Below, piece by piece: positions 1-8,382 of a stretch of 64,000 bases of DNA. Position numbers and translations under genes: made by a program. Within the stretch, counting starts at the first letter, position 1. Each line of letters begins with the position of its first letter. Location: the NCBI GenBank assembly GCA_965199975.1, contig OZ241340.1, forward strand, positions 248,001-312,000, given 5' to 3'. The stretch comes from JASLDZ01 sp965199975 (GTDB lineage Bacteria > Pseudomonadota > Alphaproteobacteria > Caulobacterales > Caulobacteraceae). The notes under the pieces were generated by a model that saw nothing but the letters and a program-made list of their open reading frames with translations, was not told where the DNA came from and did no database searches.

Positions 1-513
1 GACTTCGTCGACAACCAGCTAGACCCCACCTCCGGCACGATCCGCGGGCGCGCGGTGGCCTCCAATCCGAACGGCCTGCTCTCGCCGGGGCTGTTCGGCC
101 ACATGCGGCTCCTGGGATCCGGCCCGTACGCCGCCCTGCTGATCCCCGACGCCGCGGTGCAGGCCGACCAGTCGCGCCAGGTGGTCGACGTGGTGGGCGC
201 CGACGGCGAGGTGGCCTCGCGCGTGGTGGAGACCGGCCAACTGGTCGATGGCCTGCGGGTGATCTCCAAGGGCCTCAAACCCGAGGACCTCGTGATCATC
301 GACGGCCTGGGCGCGGCCAAGGCCGGGACCAAGGTGCGCACGCAGGAGGGGAAGATCACCGCCCCTGACCCCGGCGCCTCGCCCGAAACGCCGCCCCCTG
401 GCGCCGGGCCGCGGCCCGACGCCGAGACGCTGACGCACGATCCCGCGCTCGGCCACGTGACACACGAGGGCGCGCCTGAGGTGACGGCGCCGGTTCCGAC
501 GCCGGCGCGATGA
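1..513 (+). CDS. RND efflux periplasmic adaptor subunit, C-terminal part
   Basis: The window opens inside this gene; about 170 C-terminal residues are visible. It is the membrane fusion (adaptor) protein that links an inner-membrane RND pump to an outer-membrane channel. The visible part fits the end of the beta-barrel and membrane-proximal domains (DPTSGTIRGRA near the window edge, then a stretch around VVETGQLVDGLRVISKGLKP). The last 50 or so residues are a Pro/Ala/Glu-rich tail with no clear fold. The stop overlaps the ATG of the pump gene (ATGA), indicating translational coupling. The substrate cannot be told from this fragment. Confidence 0.88.
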   Translation, partial: DFVDNQLDPTSGTIRGRAVASNPNGLLSPGLFGHMRLLGSGPYAALLIPDAAVQADQSRQVVDVVGADGEVASRVVETGQLVDGLRVISKGLKPEDLVIIDGLGAAKAGTKVRTQEGKITAPDPGASPETPPPGAGPRPDAETLTHDPALGHVTHEGAPEVTAPVPTPAR

Positions 514-3500
514 GGTTCTCGCACTTCTTCATCGACCGGCCGGTGTTCGCCTGGGTCATCGCCATCCTCATCGTGCTGATGGGGGCGCTGGCCTATCCGA
601 CGCTGCCGGTGGCCCAGTACCCGCAGATCGTGCCGCCCACCGTCACCGTCTCCGCCCAGTACCCAGGCGCCAGCGCCCAGACCCTGGAGGAACAGGTCGC
701 CGAGCCGCTGGAGGAGCAGATCAACGGCGTCGAGGACATGCTCTACATGAGCGCCTCGTCCACCGGCGACGGGCACATGACGCTGACGATCACCTTCGCG
801 ATCGGCACCGACCTCAACGCCGCGACCGTGCTGGTGCAGAACCGCATCCAGACCGCCTTGCCGCAGCTGCCCGACCAGGTGCAGGCGTTGGGGCTGACCG
901 TACGCAAGGCCTCGCCCGACCTCTTGCTGGTCGTGCACATGTTCTCGCCGGACGGCTCGCTCGACCAGCAGTACGTGGCCAACTACGCCACCCTGCGCGT
1001 GCTCGACCCTCTGCTCAGGGTGGCGGGCGTCGGCGACATCACCATCCGCGGCGCGCGCGACTACGCCATGCGCATCTGGATCGACCCCAACAAGGCCGCC
1101 GCGCGCGGGCTCATCGCCGACGACATCGTCACCTCGCTGCGCGCCCATAACCTGGACGTGGCGGCCGGCACGCTGGGCGCCCCGCCCTTCGCGCCGGGCG
1201 CGCCGCCCGCCTTCCAGTACTCGGTGCAGGCCGTGGGGCGGCTTCTCACCAAGCAGCAGTTCGAGGATATCATCCTCAAGACCGACGCGCAGAACCGCAT
1301 CACCAAGGTGTCGGACGTGGCGCGCGTCGAGCTGGGCGCGGCTGACTACACGGTGAACTCCTACCTCTCCAAGAACACCGCGGTGACCATCCCCATCCAG
1401 CAGCAACCGGGCTCCAATGCGATCGAGACGGCCAAGCTGGTCAAGGCCAAGATGGTCGAGCTGAAAAAGGATTTCCCGGCCGGGCTGAACTACGCCATCG
1501 TCTACAATCCCACCGACTACGTGCAGGCCTCGGTGGACGAGGTGGAGAAGACGCTGTTCATCGCCCTGGTGCTGGTGGCCATCGTGGTGCTGGTGTTCCT
1601 GCAGAGCTGGCGCAGCACCATCATCCCGCTGGTGGCCATCCCCGTCTCCCTGATCGGCACGCTGGCGGTGATGAAGGCGTTCGGCTTCTCGCTGAACAAC
1701 CTTTCGCTGTTCGGCCTGGTGCTGGCCATCGGCATCGTCGTCGACGACGCCATCGTGGTGGTGGAGAACGTCGAGCGGAACATGAGCCAGGGCCTCGGGC
1801 CCCAGGAGGCCGCCCACCGCACCATGGACGAGGTGGGCGGCGCGCTGATCGCCATAGCGCTGGTGCTGACCGCGGTGTTCGTGCCCTCGGCCTTCATCCC
1901 CGGCATTTCGGGCCAGTTCTACAAGCAGTTCGCTCTGACCATCGCCACGGCGACGCTGATCTCGCTGCTCGTCTCGCTGACGCTGTCGCCGGCGATGGCC
2001 GCTCTCGTGCTTAAGCCGCACGATTCGAAGAAGCGCCTCAAGCCGTGGGAGAAGCCGTTCGCGGGATTTGCGGCAGGCTTCAACAAGGCGTTCGATCGCA
2101 CGAGCCGCGGCTACGCCGACTTGGTCAAGCGACTGGTGCGCATGGGCGTGGTCATGGTCGCCATCTACGTCGTGCTGATCTTGCTCACCTGCTGGCGGCT
2201 GGCGGCCACGCCCGGCGGTTTCATCCCGGAGCAGGACCAGGGCACGCTGATCACCGTGGTCAAGATGCCGCCCGGCTCCTCGCTGGGCCGCACCGACGCT
2301 GTGCTGCACCAGGTGCTGAACAAGGTGCTGGCGGTGCCGGGCGTGAAGGCCACCTCAGCCTACGCCGGGATCGACAGCTCCACAGGCTCCACCAACGCCA
2401 GCTACGCCTCGGCCTACGTGATCCTCAACGACTTCGCCGAGCGCGGGAAGCACAAGGAGCAGTCCACGCCGAACATCCTCAAGGCGCTGAACAAGACGGT
2501 GACGGGCTTCCAGGGCGCGCAGGTGCGTTTCCTGCAGCAGCCGCCGGTGCGCGGCATCGGCTCCACCGGCGGCTTCAAGATGATCGTGGAGGACCAGGGC
2601 GGCGCCGGCCCCGAGGCGCTGGCCAAGGCGGCCGACGCGCTGGTGGCTGCGGCCAACAAGGATCCGGCGCTCTCCGGCGTCTACTCCACCTTCGATACCA
2701 AGACGCCGCAGATCCACGCCGACATCGACCGCGAGAAGGCGGATACGCTGGGCGTGCCCACCCAGTCGATCCTGAGCACGCTGCAGACCTATCTCGGTTC
2801 GACCTTCATCAACAACTTCACCTTCCTGAACCGCACCTACAAGGTCTACGCCCAGGCCGACGGCCCCAACCGCGCCGAGATCGGCGACCTCGGCCAGCTG
2901 CAGACACGCTCCAACTCGGGCGTGATGGTCCCGCTCTCGGCGGTGACTCAGGTGAGGAAGGACACCGGCCCGTTCCGCACCGTCGAATACAACGTCTACG
3001 GCGCGGCCGAGGTCAACGGCAACCCGGCCGCGGGCCGCTCCTCGGGCGAGGCTCTCAAGGCCATGGCGCGGGTGGCGCAGAAGGCGCTGCCGTCAGGCTT
3101 CGGCTACGAGTGGACCGAGCTCGCCTACCAGCAGCAGGCCGCGGGCTCGACCGGCAGCCTCGTCTTCGTGCTGGCGGTGGTCTTCGCCTTCCTGCTGCTG
3201 GCCGCCCTCTACGAGAGCGTGACCCTGCCGCTGGCGGTGATCCTGATCGTGCCCATGTGCATCCTGGCCGCTTTCCTTGGGGTGAACCTGCGCGGGATGG
3301 ACAACAACATCCTGACCCAGATCGGCCTGATCGTGCTGGTGGGCCTGGCCGCCAAGAACGCCATCCTGATCGTGGAGTTCGCCCGCCAGGCCGAGCTGGA
3401 GCAGGGTCAGGACCGCTGGGCCGCGGCGGTGACCTCGGCGCGCGAACGCCTGCGCCCGATCCTGATGACCTCCTTCGCCTTCATCCTGGGCGTGGCGCCC

Positions 3501-3728
3501 CTCGCCTTCGCCACGGGCGCGGGGGCCGAGCTGCGCCAGGCGCTGGGCACTGCGGTGTTCTTCGGCATGATCGGGGTGACGGTGTTCGGCCTGATCTTCA
3601 CGCCGGTGTTCTACGTCCTGATGCGCCGGGCTTCGGAGTGGCTGCCCAAGCCGCCGCCCGTGCCGCCCGTGGCGCCCACCACGCGCGGCACGCCCGAGGG
3701 CTCCTACTCGGCGGGGGGCGCGCATTGA
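510..3728 (+). CDS. RND multidrug efflux permease, AcrB/HAE1 family
   Basis: Full-length (1072 aa) proton-driven inner-membrane pump of the AcrB/MexB class, acting in a tripartite complex with the preceding adaptor and the following outer-membrane factor. It shows the classic N-terminus FSHFFIDRPVFAWVIAIL, the proton-relay pair of Asp in TM4 (IGIVVDDAIVVVENVE), and the TM10 Lys in GLAAKNAILIVEF. Two large periplasmic loops follow TM1 and TM7 as expected. The start is the ATG overlapping the adaptor stop; the stop overlaps the TTG start of the next gene. No regulator of the operon lies inside the window, so drug specificity and control remain open. Confidence 0.97.
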   Translation: MRFSHFFIDRPVFAWVIAILIVLMGALAYPTLPVAQYPQIVPPTVTVSAQYPGASAQTLEEQVAEPLEEQINGVEDMLYMSASSTGDGHMTLTITFAIGTDLNAATVLVQNRIQTALPQLPDQVQALGLTVRKASPDLLLVVHMFSPDGSLDQQYVANYATLRVLDPLLRVAGVGDITIRGARDYAMRIWIDPNKAAARGLIADDIVTSLRAHNLDVAAGTLGAPPFAPGAPPAFQYSVQAVGRLLTKQQFEDIILKTDAQNRITKVSDVARVELGAADYTVNSYLSKNTAVTIPIQQQPGSNAIETAKLVKAKMVELKKDFPAGLNYAIVYNPTDYVQASVDEVEKTLFIALVLVAIVVLVFLQSWRSTIIPLVAIPVSLIGTLAVMKAFGFSLNNLSLFGLVLAIGIVVDDAIVVVENVERNMSQGLGPQEAAHRTMDEVGGALIAIALVLTAVFVPSAFIPGISGQFYKQFALTIATATLISLLVSLTLSPAMAALVLKPHDSKKRLKPWEKPFAGFAAGFNKAFDRTSRGYADLVKRLVRMGVVMVAIYVVLILLTCWRLAATPGGFIPEQDQGTLITVVKMPPGSSLGRTDAVLHQVLNKVLAVPGVKATSAYAGIDSSTGSTNASYASAYVILNDFAERGKHKEQSTPNILKALNKTVTGFQGAQVRFLQQPPVRGIGSTGGFKMIVEDQGGAGPEALAKAADALVAAANKDPALSGVYSTFDTKTPQIHADIDREKADTLGVPTQSILSTLQTYLGSTFINNFTFLNRTYKVYAQADGPNRAEIGDLGQLQTRSNSGVMVPLSAVTQVRKDTGPFRTVEYNVYGAAEVNGNPAAGRSSGEALKAMARVAQKALPSGFGYEWTELAYQQQAAGSTGSLVFVLAVVFAFLLLAALYESVTLPLAVILIVPMCILAAFLGVNLRGMDNNILTQIGLIVLVGLAAKNAILIVEFARQAELEQGQDRWAAAVTSARERLRPILMTSFAFILGVAPLAFATGAGAELRQALGTAVFFGMIGVTVFGLIFTPVFYVLMRRASEWLPKPPPVPPVAPTTRGTPEGSYSAGGAH

Positions 3729-5392
3729 CCCGCGCCGCACTTCGCATCGCCGCGGCGAGCCTGGCCGCCGCGGGCCTGGCCGGCTGCATCGTCGGCCCCG
3801 CCTACCGCACGCCCGACCGCATCACGACTGCGCCCGCCGCGTTCGCCGAGACCACCGCGGCGGTGAGCGCCGCGCCGCCGCCCGGCCGCTGGTGGCGGCT
3901 CTACGCCGACCCGAACCTCGACCGGCTGGTCGACAAGGCGCTCGTGCGCAACACCGACCTGCGGGTGGCCGAGGCCAACCTCGCCGAAGCGCGCGCCGCC
4001 CTGGAGGAGGTGCGCTCGAACCGCCTGCCCGCCACAGCCTTCGGCGCCGGCGCCAGCTACGGCCGCTCCTCGAACGGCGGCGGCTCCAGCGTGCCGAGCT
4101 TCGGCTCCGTCTCGGGCGGGACGACAGGAGCCGGTGGAGGTGGAGGTTCCGGAGCGGGCTCCGGCACGGGTGGAACCACCACCTCGGGCGGCGGCACGGG
4201 CACGGGAGGCACGACGTCGTCCGGCGGCGGCGGCGCGACCAGCAACGGCCTCTCCTCCAGCGGCCGCGCCGCCTGGACTTACGACGCCGCCTTCGACGCC
4301 GCCTACGAGGTCGACCTTTTCGGCCGCATCCGCCGCGCGATCCAGGCCGCCCGCGCCGACACGCAGGCCTACGCCGAGGCGCGCGACCTCGTGCGCGTCG
4401 ACACCGCCGCCGAGACCGCGCGCGCCTACGCCCAGGCCTGCACCTACGCCCTCCAGGCCGACGTGCAGCGCCGCTCGCTGGCCATCGTCTCCGGCCAGTA
4501 CGACGCGGTGGTCACCCAGCGCAGCCTGGGCTCGGTCTCCGACTTCGAGGTCGCCAACGCCCGCACCCTGGTCGAGCAGACGCGCGCGCCCATCGCCGCC
4601 TACGAGGCGCAGCGCCGCGGCTCCCTCTACGCCTTGGCCGTGCTCACCGGCGACCGGCCCGAACAGGTGGACGCCGCCGCCGCCGCCTGCCGCAGGCCCC
4701 CCCGGCTGATCGACCCCATCCCCGTGGGCGACGGCGCGAGCCTGATCCGACGGCGCCCCGACGTGCGCCAGGCCGAGCGCCAGCTCGCCGCCGCCAGCGC
4801 CCGCATCGGGGTGGCCACCGCAGACCTCTTCCCCACCGTGTCGCTTGGGGGCGTGATCTCGACCGCCGGCCACAACGGCGGCGACCTCGTCTCGCGCGGC
4901 GGCGTCTCCTACGGGCTCGGCCCGCTGATCAGCTGGAACTTCCCCAACCTCGTCGCCGCCCATGCCCGCATCCGCGAAGCGCAGGCCACGACCCAGGCCG
5001 CCTACGCCACCTTCGACGGCGTAGTGCTGACGGCGCTCCAGAACACCGAGACCACGCTCGCCAGCTACGGCGGCGAGCTCGACCGCCACGTCGCCCTCCA
5101 GGCCGCGCGCGACAATGCGGCGGAGGCCTTCCGCCTCGAACAGGTGCGCCTGCAGAACGGCGCCGTCAGCCAACTCGACCTCTTCGTCATCGAGCAGACG
5201 CTGGTCGGCGCCGAAGCGACCCTGGCGGCGAGCGACGCGGCGCTGGTGAACGACCAGGTCAGCGTGTTCAAGGCGCTGGGCGGCGGGTGGGAGGATCCTG
5301 CGCCTATCCCGCTGCCGGCGGCGCCGACGAAGGCGAACGCGGCGCGCGCGGCGAAGGGGGTAGGCGGCCCGGGCGTGCGAGCGGACGGCTGA
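3725..5392 (+). CDS. Outer-membrane efflux lipoprotein, NodT/OprM family
   Basis: Outer-membrane channel of the RND system (555 aa). I choose the TTG at 3725, which overlaps the pump stop (TTGA). It gives a clean lipoprotein signal peptide ending in LAGC, whereas the open frame itself runs far upstream as a shadow of the pump. Typical family segments follow: WWRLYADPNLDRLVDKAL, the beta-strand entry YEVDLFGRIRR, and SLIRRRPDVRQAERQLAAA in the second repeat. Residues about 118-178 form a long Gly/Ser/Thr-rich low-complexity insertion just before the YEVDLFGR strand, where an extracellular loop is expected. Such an insertion is unusual for the family. Confidence 0.93.
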   Translation: MTRAALRIAAASLAAAGLAGCIVGPAYRTPDRITTAPAAFAETTAAVSAAPPPGRWWRLYADPNLDRLVDKALVRNTDLRVAEANLAEARAALEEVRSNRLPATAFGAGASYGRSSNGGGSSVPSFGSVSGGTTGAGGGGGSGAGSGTGGTTTSGGGTGTGGTTSSGGGGATSNGLSSSGRAAWTYDAAFDAAYEVDLFGRIRRAIQAARADTQAYAEARDLVRVDTAAETARAYAQACTYALQADVQRRSLAIVSGQYDAVVTQRSLGSVSDFEVANARTLVEQTRAPIAAYEAQRRGSLYALAVLTGDRPEQVDAAAAACRRPPRLIDPIPVGDGASLIRRRPDVRQAERQLAAASARIGVATADLFPTVSLGGVISTAGHNGGDLVSRGGVSYGLGPLISWNFPNLVAAHARIREAQATTQAAYATFDGVVLTALQNTETTLASYGGELDRHVALQAARDNAAEAFRLEQVRLQNGAVSQLDLFVIEQTLVGAEATLAASDAALVNDQVSVFKALGGGWEDPAPIPLPAAPTKANAARAAKGVGGPGVRADG

Positions 5393-5565
5393 ACGCCACC
5401 GACGATGGTCCGCGTGCAACATCGCCCAGCGCCAGACGCCGCACGGCGCGGCGACCTGCGTTCACGCGATGAGACCTGGCCTTGCCCGCCGCAGGCCACT
5501 CCGCCGGCTCCCAACCTGAACAGGTGCGCAGGGCCGTCTTGGCCCACCCCTCCAACCCGGCGCCC
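5393..5565. other. Intergenic gap between convergent genes
   Basis: These 173 bases separate the rightward efflux operon from leftward trpS. I see no open frame with coding character, no RNA gene and no convincing terminator hairpin with a T run. Confidence 0.6.
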
Positions 5566-6600
5566 CTAGCGCCAATACCCCACGAGCCGCTTCGTCTCGT
5601 CAAGCACCGGACCGGCCACGGCCCGCGCCCGCTCGGCGCCGTCGCGCAGCACGCGGTCGACTTCTGCGGGATCGGCCATGAAGCCGCGCATGCGCGCGCT
5701 GATGGGCGCGAGGCTCTCCACGGCCAAGTCGGCGAGCTCGGGCTTCAGCCGGCCGAAGCCCTGGCCCGCGAAGCGCGCAAGCGCCTCGGCGCGGGTGAGG
5801 TCGGCCAGGGCGGCGTACAGCGAGATCAGGTTGGCCGCCTCGGGCCGGCCGGCGAGCGCCTCCAGCGTGTCGGGCAGGAGCTCGGCGTCGGACTTGGCGC
5901 GCTTGATCTTCTTCGAGATGGCGTCGGCGTCGTCCAGTAGGTTGATGCGCGACTGGTCGCTGGGGTCGGACTTGCTCATCTTGGCCGTGCCGTCGCGCAG
6001 GCTCATCACGCGCGTAGCCGGACCCTCGATCAGCGGGTCGGGCAGGGGGAAGAAGCCGGGCGCGGCGAAGTCGTGGTTGAACTTCTGGGCGATGTCGCGG
6101 GTCAGCTCCAGGTGCTGCTTCTGGTCCTCGCCCACCGGCACGGCGGTGGCCTTGTAGAGCAGGATGTCGGCGGCCTGCAGCACGGGGTAGGTGTAGAGGC
6201 CGACGCTGGCGGCCTCCTTGTCGCGGCCGGCCTTGTCCTTGAACTGGGTCATGCGGTCGAGCCAGCCGACGCGCGCCACGCAGTTGAATATCCATGCCAG
6301 TTCGGCGTGGCCGCTCACCGCCGACTGCGGCCAGATCGTCGTGCGCGCAGGGTCGAGGCCGGCGGCCAGGTAGGCGGCGGCGACCTCGCGCGTCTGGTCG
6401 GCGAGCTTCTTCGGATCCTGCCAGGCGGTCAGCGCATGCATGTCGGCCACGAAGACGAAGCAGGGGACGCCCGCCTCCTGCAGGGCGATGAACCGCTTCA
6501 GCGCACCCAGGTAGTTGCCCAGGTGCAGCGAGCCGGAGGCCTGGATGCCGGAAAGGATACGGGCGGGGCCGGCGTAGGCGGGCGAGGGAGCATCGGTCAC
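5566..6600 (-). CDS. trpS: Tryptophan--tRNA ligase
   Basis: Class I aminoacyl-tRNA synthetase (344 aa) that charges tRNA-Trp in the cytosol. Both ATP-binding signatures are present: the HIGH-like motif in ASGSLHLGNYLGAL near residue 20 and KMSKS in GTAKMSKSDPSD near residue 200. FVFVADMHALT fits the Trp/AMP pocket region. The GTG at 6600 is chosen because it gives a short N-terminus before ARILSGIQASG. The open frame continues upstream only as a shadow of murJ. The start lies 8 bases after the murJ stop, so the two are probably cotranscribed, as in other alphaproteobacteria where glnD, murJ and trpS adjoin. Confidence 0.96.
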   Translation of the reverse strand: MTDAPSPAYAGPARILSGIQASGSLHLGNYLGALKRFIALQEAGVPCFVFVADMHALTAWQDPKKLADQTREVAAAYLAAGLDPARTTIWPQSAVSGHAELAWIFNCVARVGWLDRMTQFKDKAGRDKEAASVGLYTYPVLQAADILLYKATAVPVGEDQKQHLELTRDIAQKFNHDFAAPGFFPLPDPLIEGPATRVMSLRDGTAKMSKSDPSDQSRINLLDDADAISKKIKRAKSDAELLPDTLEALAGRPEAANLISLYAALADLTRAEALARFAGQGFGRLKPELADLAVESLAPISARMRGFMADPAEVDRVLRDGAERARAVAGPVLDETKRLVGYWR

Positions 6601-6608
6601 AGGCGGGC

Positions 6609-8351
6609 TCAGACGGGTGCGGGCGTGGAGCCGCCGCGAGGGCTGCGGCGCAGGGCGGCGCGCACCTCGGCGGGCGTCACCGCGCGCAGGAGGACGAGGA
6701 GGACGACGTAGACGGCGGCGCCGATGGAGACCGCCACGGCCAACGCCAGCTCCTTTCGGTGGAGGAGGAGCGGCTGATAGAGGCCGCGGAAGTGAGACAG
6801 CGCCGCCAGCACGGCGGCCATGACCAAGCTGGCGATCAGTATGCGCCCGATCCGCCGCAGCGCCGGCGCGCTGGCGCGATACCAGCCGCGGGCGTGCAGC
6901 GCCCAGAACATCTGCCCGATGCTCACCCAGGAGGCCAGGCTGGTGGCGATGGCCAGCCCCTGGATGCCCTTGGCCGGCCCGCCCCCGAAATGGTGCAGCA
7001 GATTGAAGATGCTCACGCCCGCGGCGATGTTCACCGCCACGCTGACGAGCGCGAAGCGCATGGGGCTCTTTGTGTCCTGGCGGGCGAAAAAGGCCTGGGT
7101 GAGGATGCGGTTCAAGACAAAGGCTGGCGTGCCTATCCCGTACCAGAACAGCGCCGAGGCGGTGGCGCGGGCGCTGTCGTCGTGGAAGGCGCCGCGGGTG
7201 AACAGGGCGTCGATGAGGAAGAAGGGCATGGCCGACAGCGCTGCGGCCGCCGGCAGGGCGAAGGCCAGCGACAGCGCGATCGACTCGTCCATGGCGCTCT
7301 GCGCGCCCGCCTCGTCGCCCCGGTGAATGGTGGTCGACAGCCGCGGGAGGAGCGCGACGCCGATGGCCACGCCGACCAGGCCCAGCGGCAGCTGGTACAG
7401 CCGGTCGGCGACCGACAGCCACACCCGGCCCCCCGCCACGAACGAGGCCATGAAGCCCGAGATGAACAGGTTGATCTGCGTCACGCTCGCCGCCAGCGAG
7501 CCCGGCAGGGCCAGGAGGATCAGCGCCTTGATCTCGGGCGTCAGCCTCGGCCAGCGCAGGTCGACCCGCGCGCCCGAGCGCTGCACACCCCACCACAGCA
7601 GCGCCGCCTGGGCCACACCCGAGACCACCACGGCGAAGCTCGCGGCGTAGGCGGCGTTCACCGCCCCCTTCTGCGGCCACATGGCGATCAGCATGATCAG
7701 GTTCATCAAGGTCGGCGCCAGCGCCGAGAAGATGAACCGACCGCGCGCTTGCAGAACACCCGAAAGATGGGCGTAGATCGCCATGCACGGCAGGTAGGGC
7801 ATGGAGATCTGCGTCAGCGTCACCGCCAGCTTGTACTTGGCCGGATCCTTCGTGTAGCCGGGATTGATCAGCACCATCAGCCACGGCATGGCCAGGCAGC
7901 AGACCACCGTGACGCCGATGGTGGCCGCCGCCAGCGTGGCCATGGCGTCGGCGGCCAGCACGTCGGCCACCTCCTCCCCATCGTCGGCCAGCGAGCGGGA
8001 GTAGGCGGGCACGAACGCCGTCGCAAAGGCGCCTTCGGCGAAGATGCGGCGGAACAGGTTGGGGAAGGCCAGCATGGTCTCGTAGGCGTCGCCCGCGGCG
8101 CTGGCCCCCAGGCGGTAGGTCTTCACCTGGTCGCGCAGGAACCCCATGAAGCGGCTGATCAGCGTCAGGCCGGAATAGATCGCCGACGAGCGCAGCATGC
8201 CGCCGCTGTCGCTCGCCCCGCGATCGATCACCGCCTCGGGCTGGCGGCGGGTCTGCGGCTGGACCAGCGCGTCGGAGAGCGGATCGTCCGCCAGCGGCGC
8301 GTCCACGGCGACACCGTCCACCGGGGGCAGGATGGGGCCGCGGGTGATCAC
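6609..8351 (-). CDS. murJ: Lipid II flippase MurJ
   Basis: Polytopic inner-membrane protein of the MOP exporter superfamily that flips lipid II to the periplasm for peptidoglycan synthesis. The family N-terminus MLRSSAIYSGLTLISRFMGF and the segment NLFRRIFAEGAFATAFVPAY are diagnostic; about fourteen hydrophobic helices follow. The GTG at 8351 gives 580 aa with a Pro/Asp-rich N-terminal extension of about 50 residues. The ATG at 8198 gives 529 aa, closer to the usual family length, and either may be right. The gene follows glnD by about 31 bases and precedes trpS by 8, forming a likely operon. Confidence 0.94.
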   Translation of the reverse strand: MITRGPILPPVDGVAVDAPLADDPLSDALVQPQTRRQPEAVIDRGASDSGGMLRSSAIYSGLTLISRFMGFLRDQVKTYRLGASAAGDAYETMLAFPNLFRRIFAEGAFATAFVPAYSRSLADDGEEVADVLAADAMATLAAATIGVTVVCCLAMPWLMVLINPGYTKDPAKYKLAVTLTQISMPYLPCMAIYAHLSGVLQARGRFIFSALAPTLMNLIMLIAMWPQKGAVNAAYAASFAVVVSGVAQAALLWWGVQRSGARVDLRWPRLTPEIKALILLALPGSLAASVTQINLFISGFMASFVAGGRVWLSVADRLYQLPLGLVGVAIGVALLPRLSTTIHRGDEAGAQSAMDESIALSLAFALPAAAALSAMPFFLIDALFTRGAFHDDSARATASALFWYGIGTPAFVLNRILTQAFFARQDTKSPMRFALVSVAVNIAAGVSIFNLLHHFGGGPAKGIQGLAIATSLASWVSIGQMFWALHARGWYRASAPALRRIGRILIASLVMAAVLAALSHFRGLYQPLLLHRKELALAVAVSIGAAVYVVLLVLLRAVTPAEVRAALRRSPRGGSTPAPV

Positions 8352-8382
8352 GCAGCGGCCGTACCGGCGCCCGTTTGGGCGG

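Noticed and set aside
2045..3724. Long plus-strand frame upstream of the outer-membrane efflux gene
   Set aside because: It is a shadow of the pump gene in another frame; the real start is the TTG at 3725 with a lipoprotein signal.
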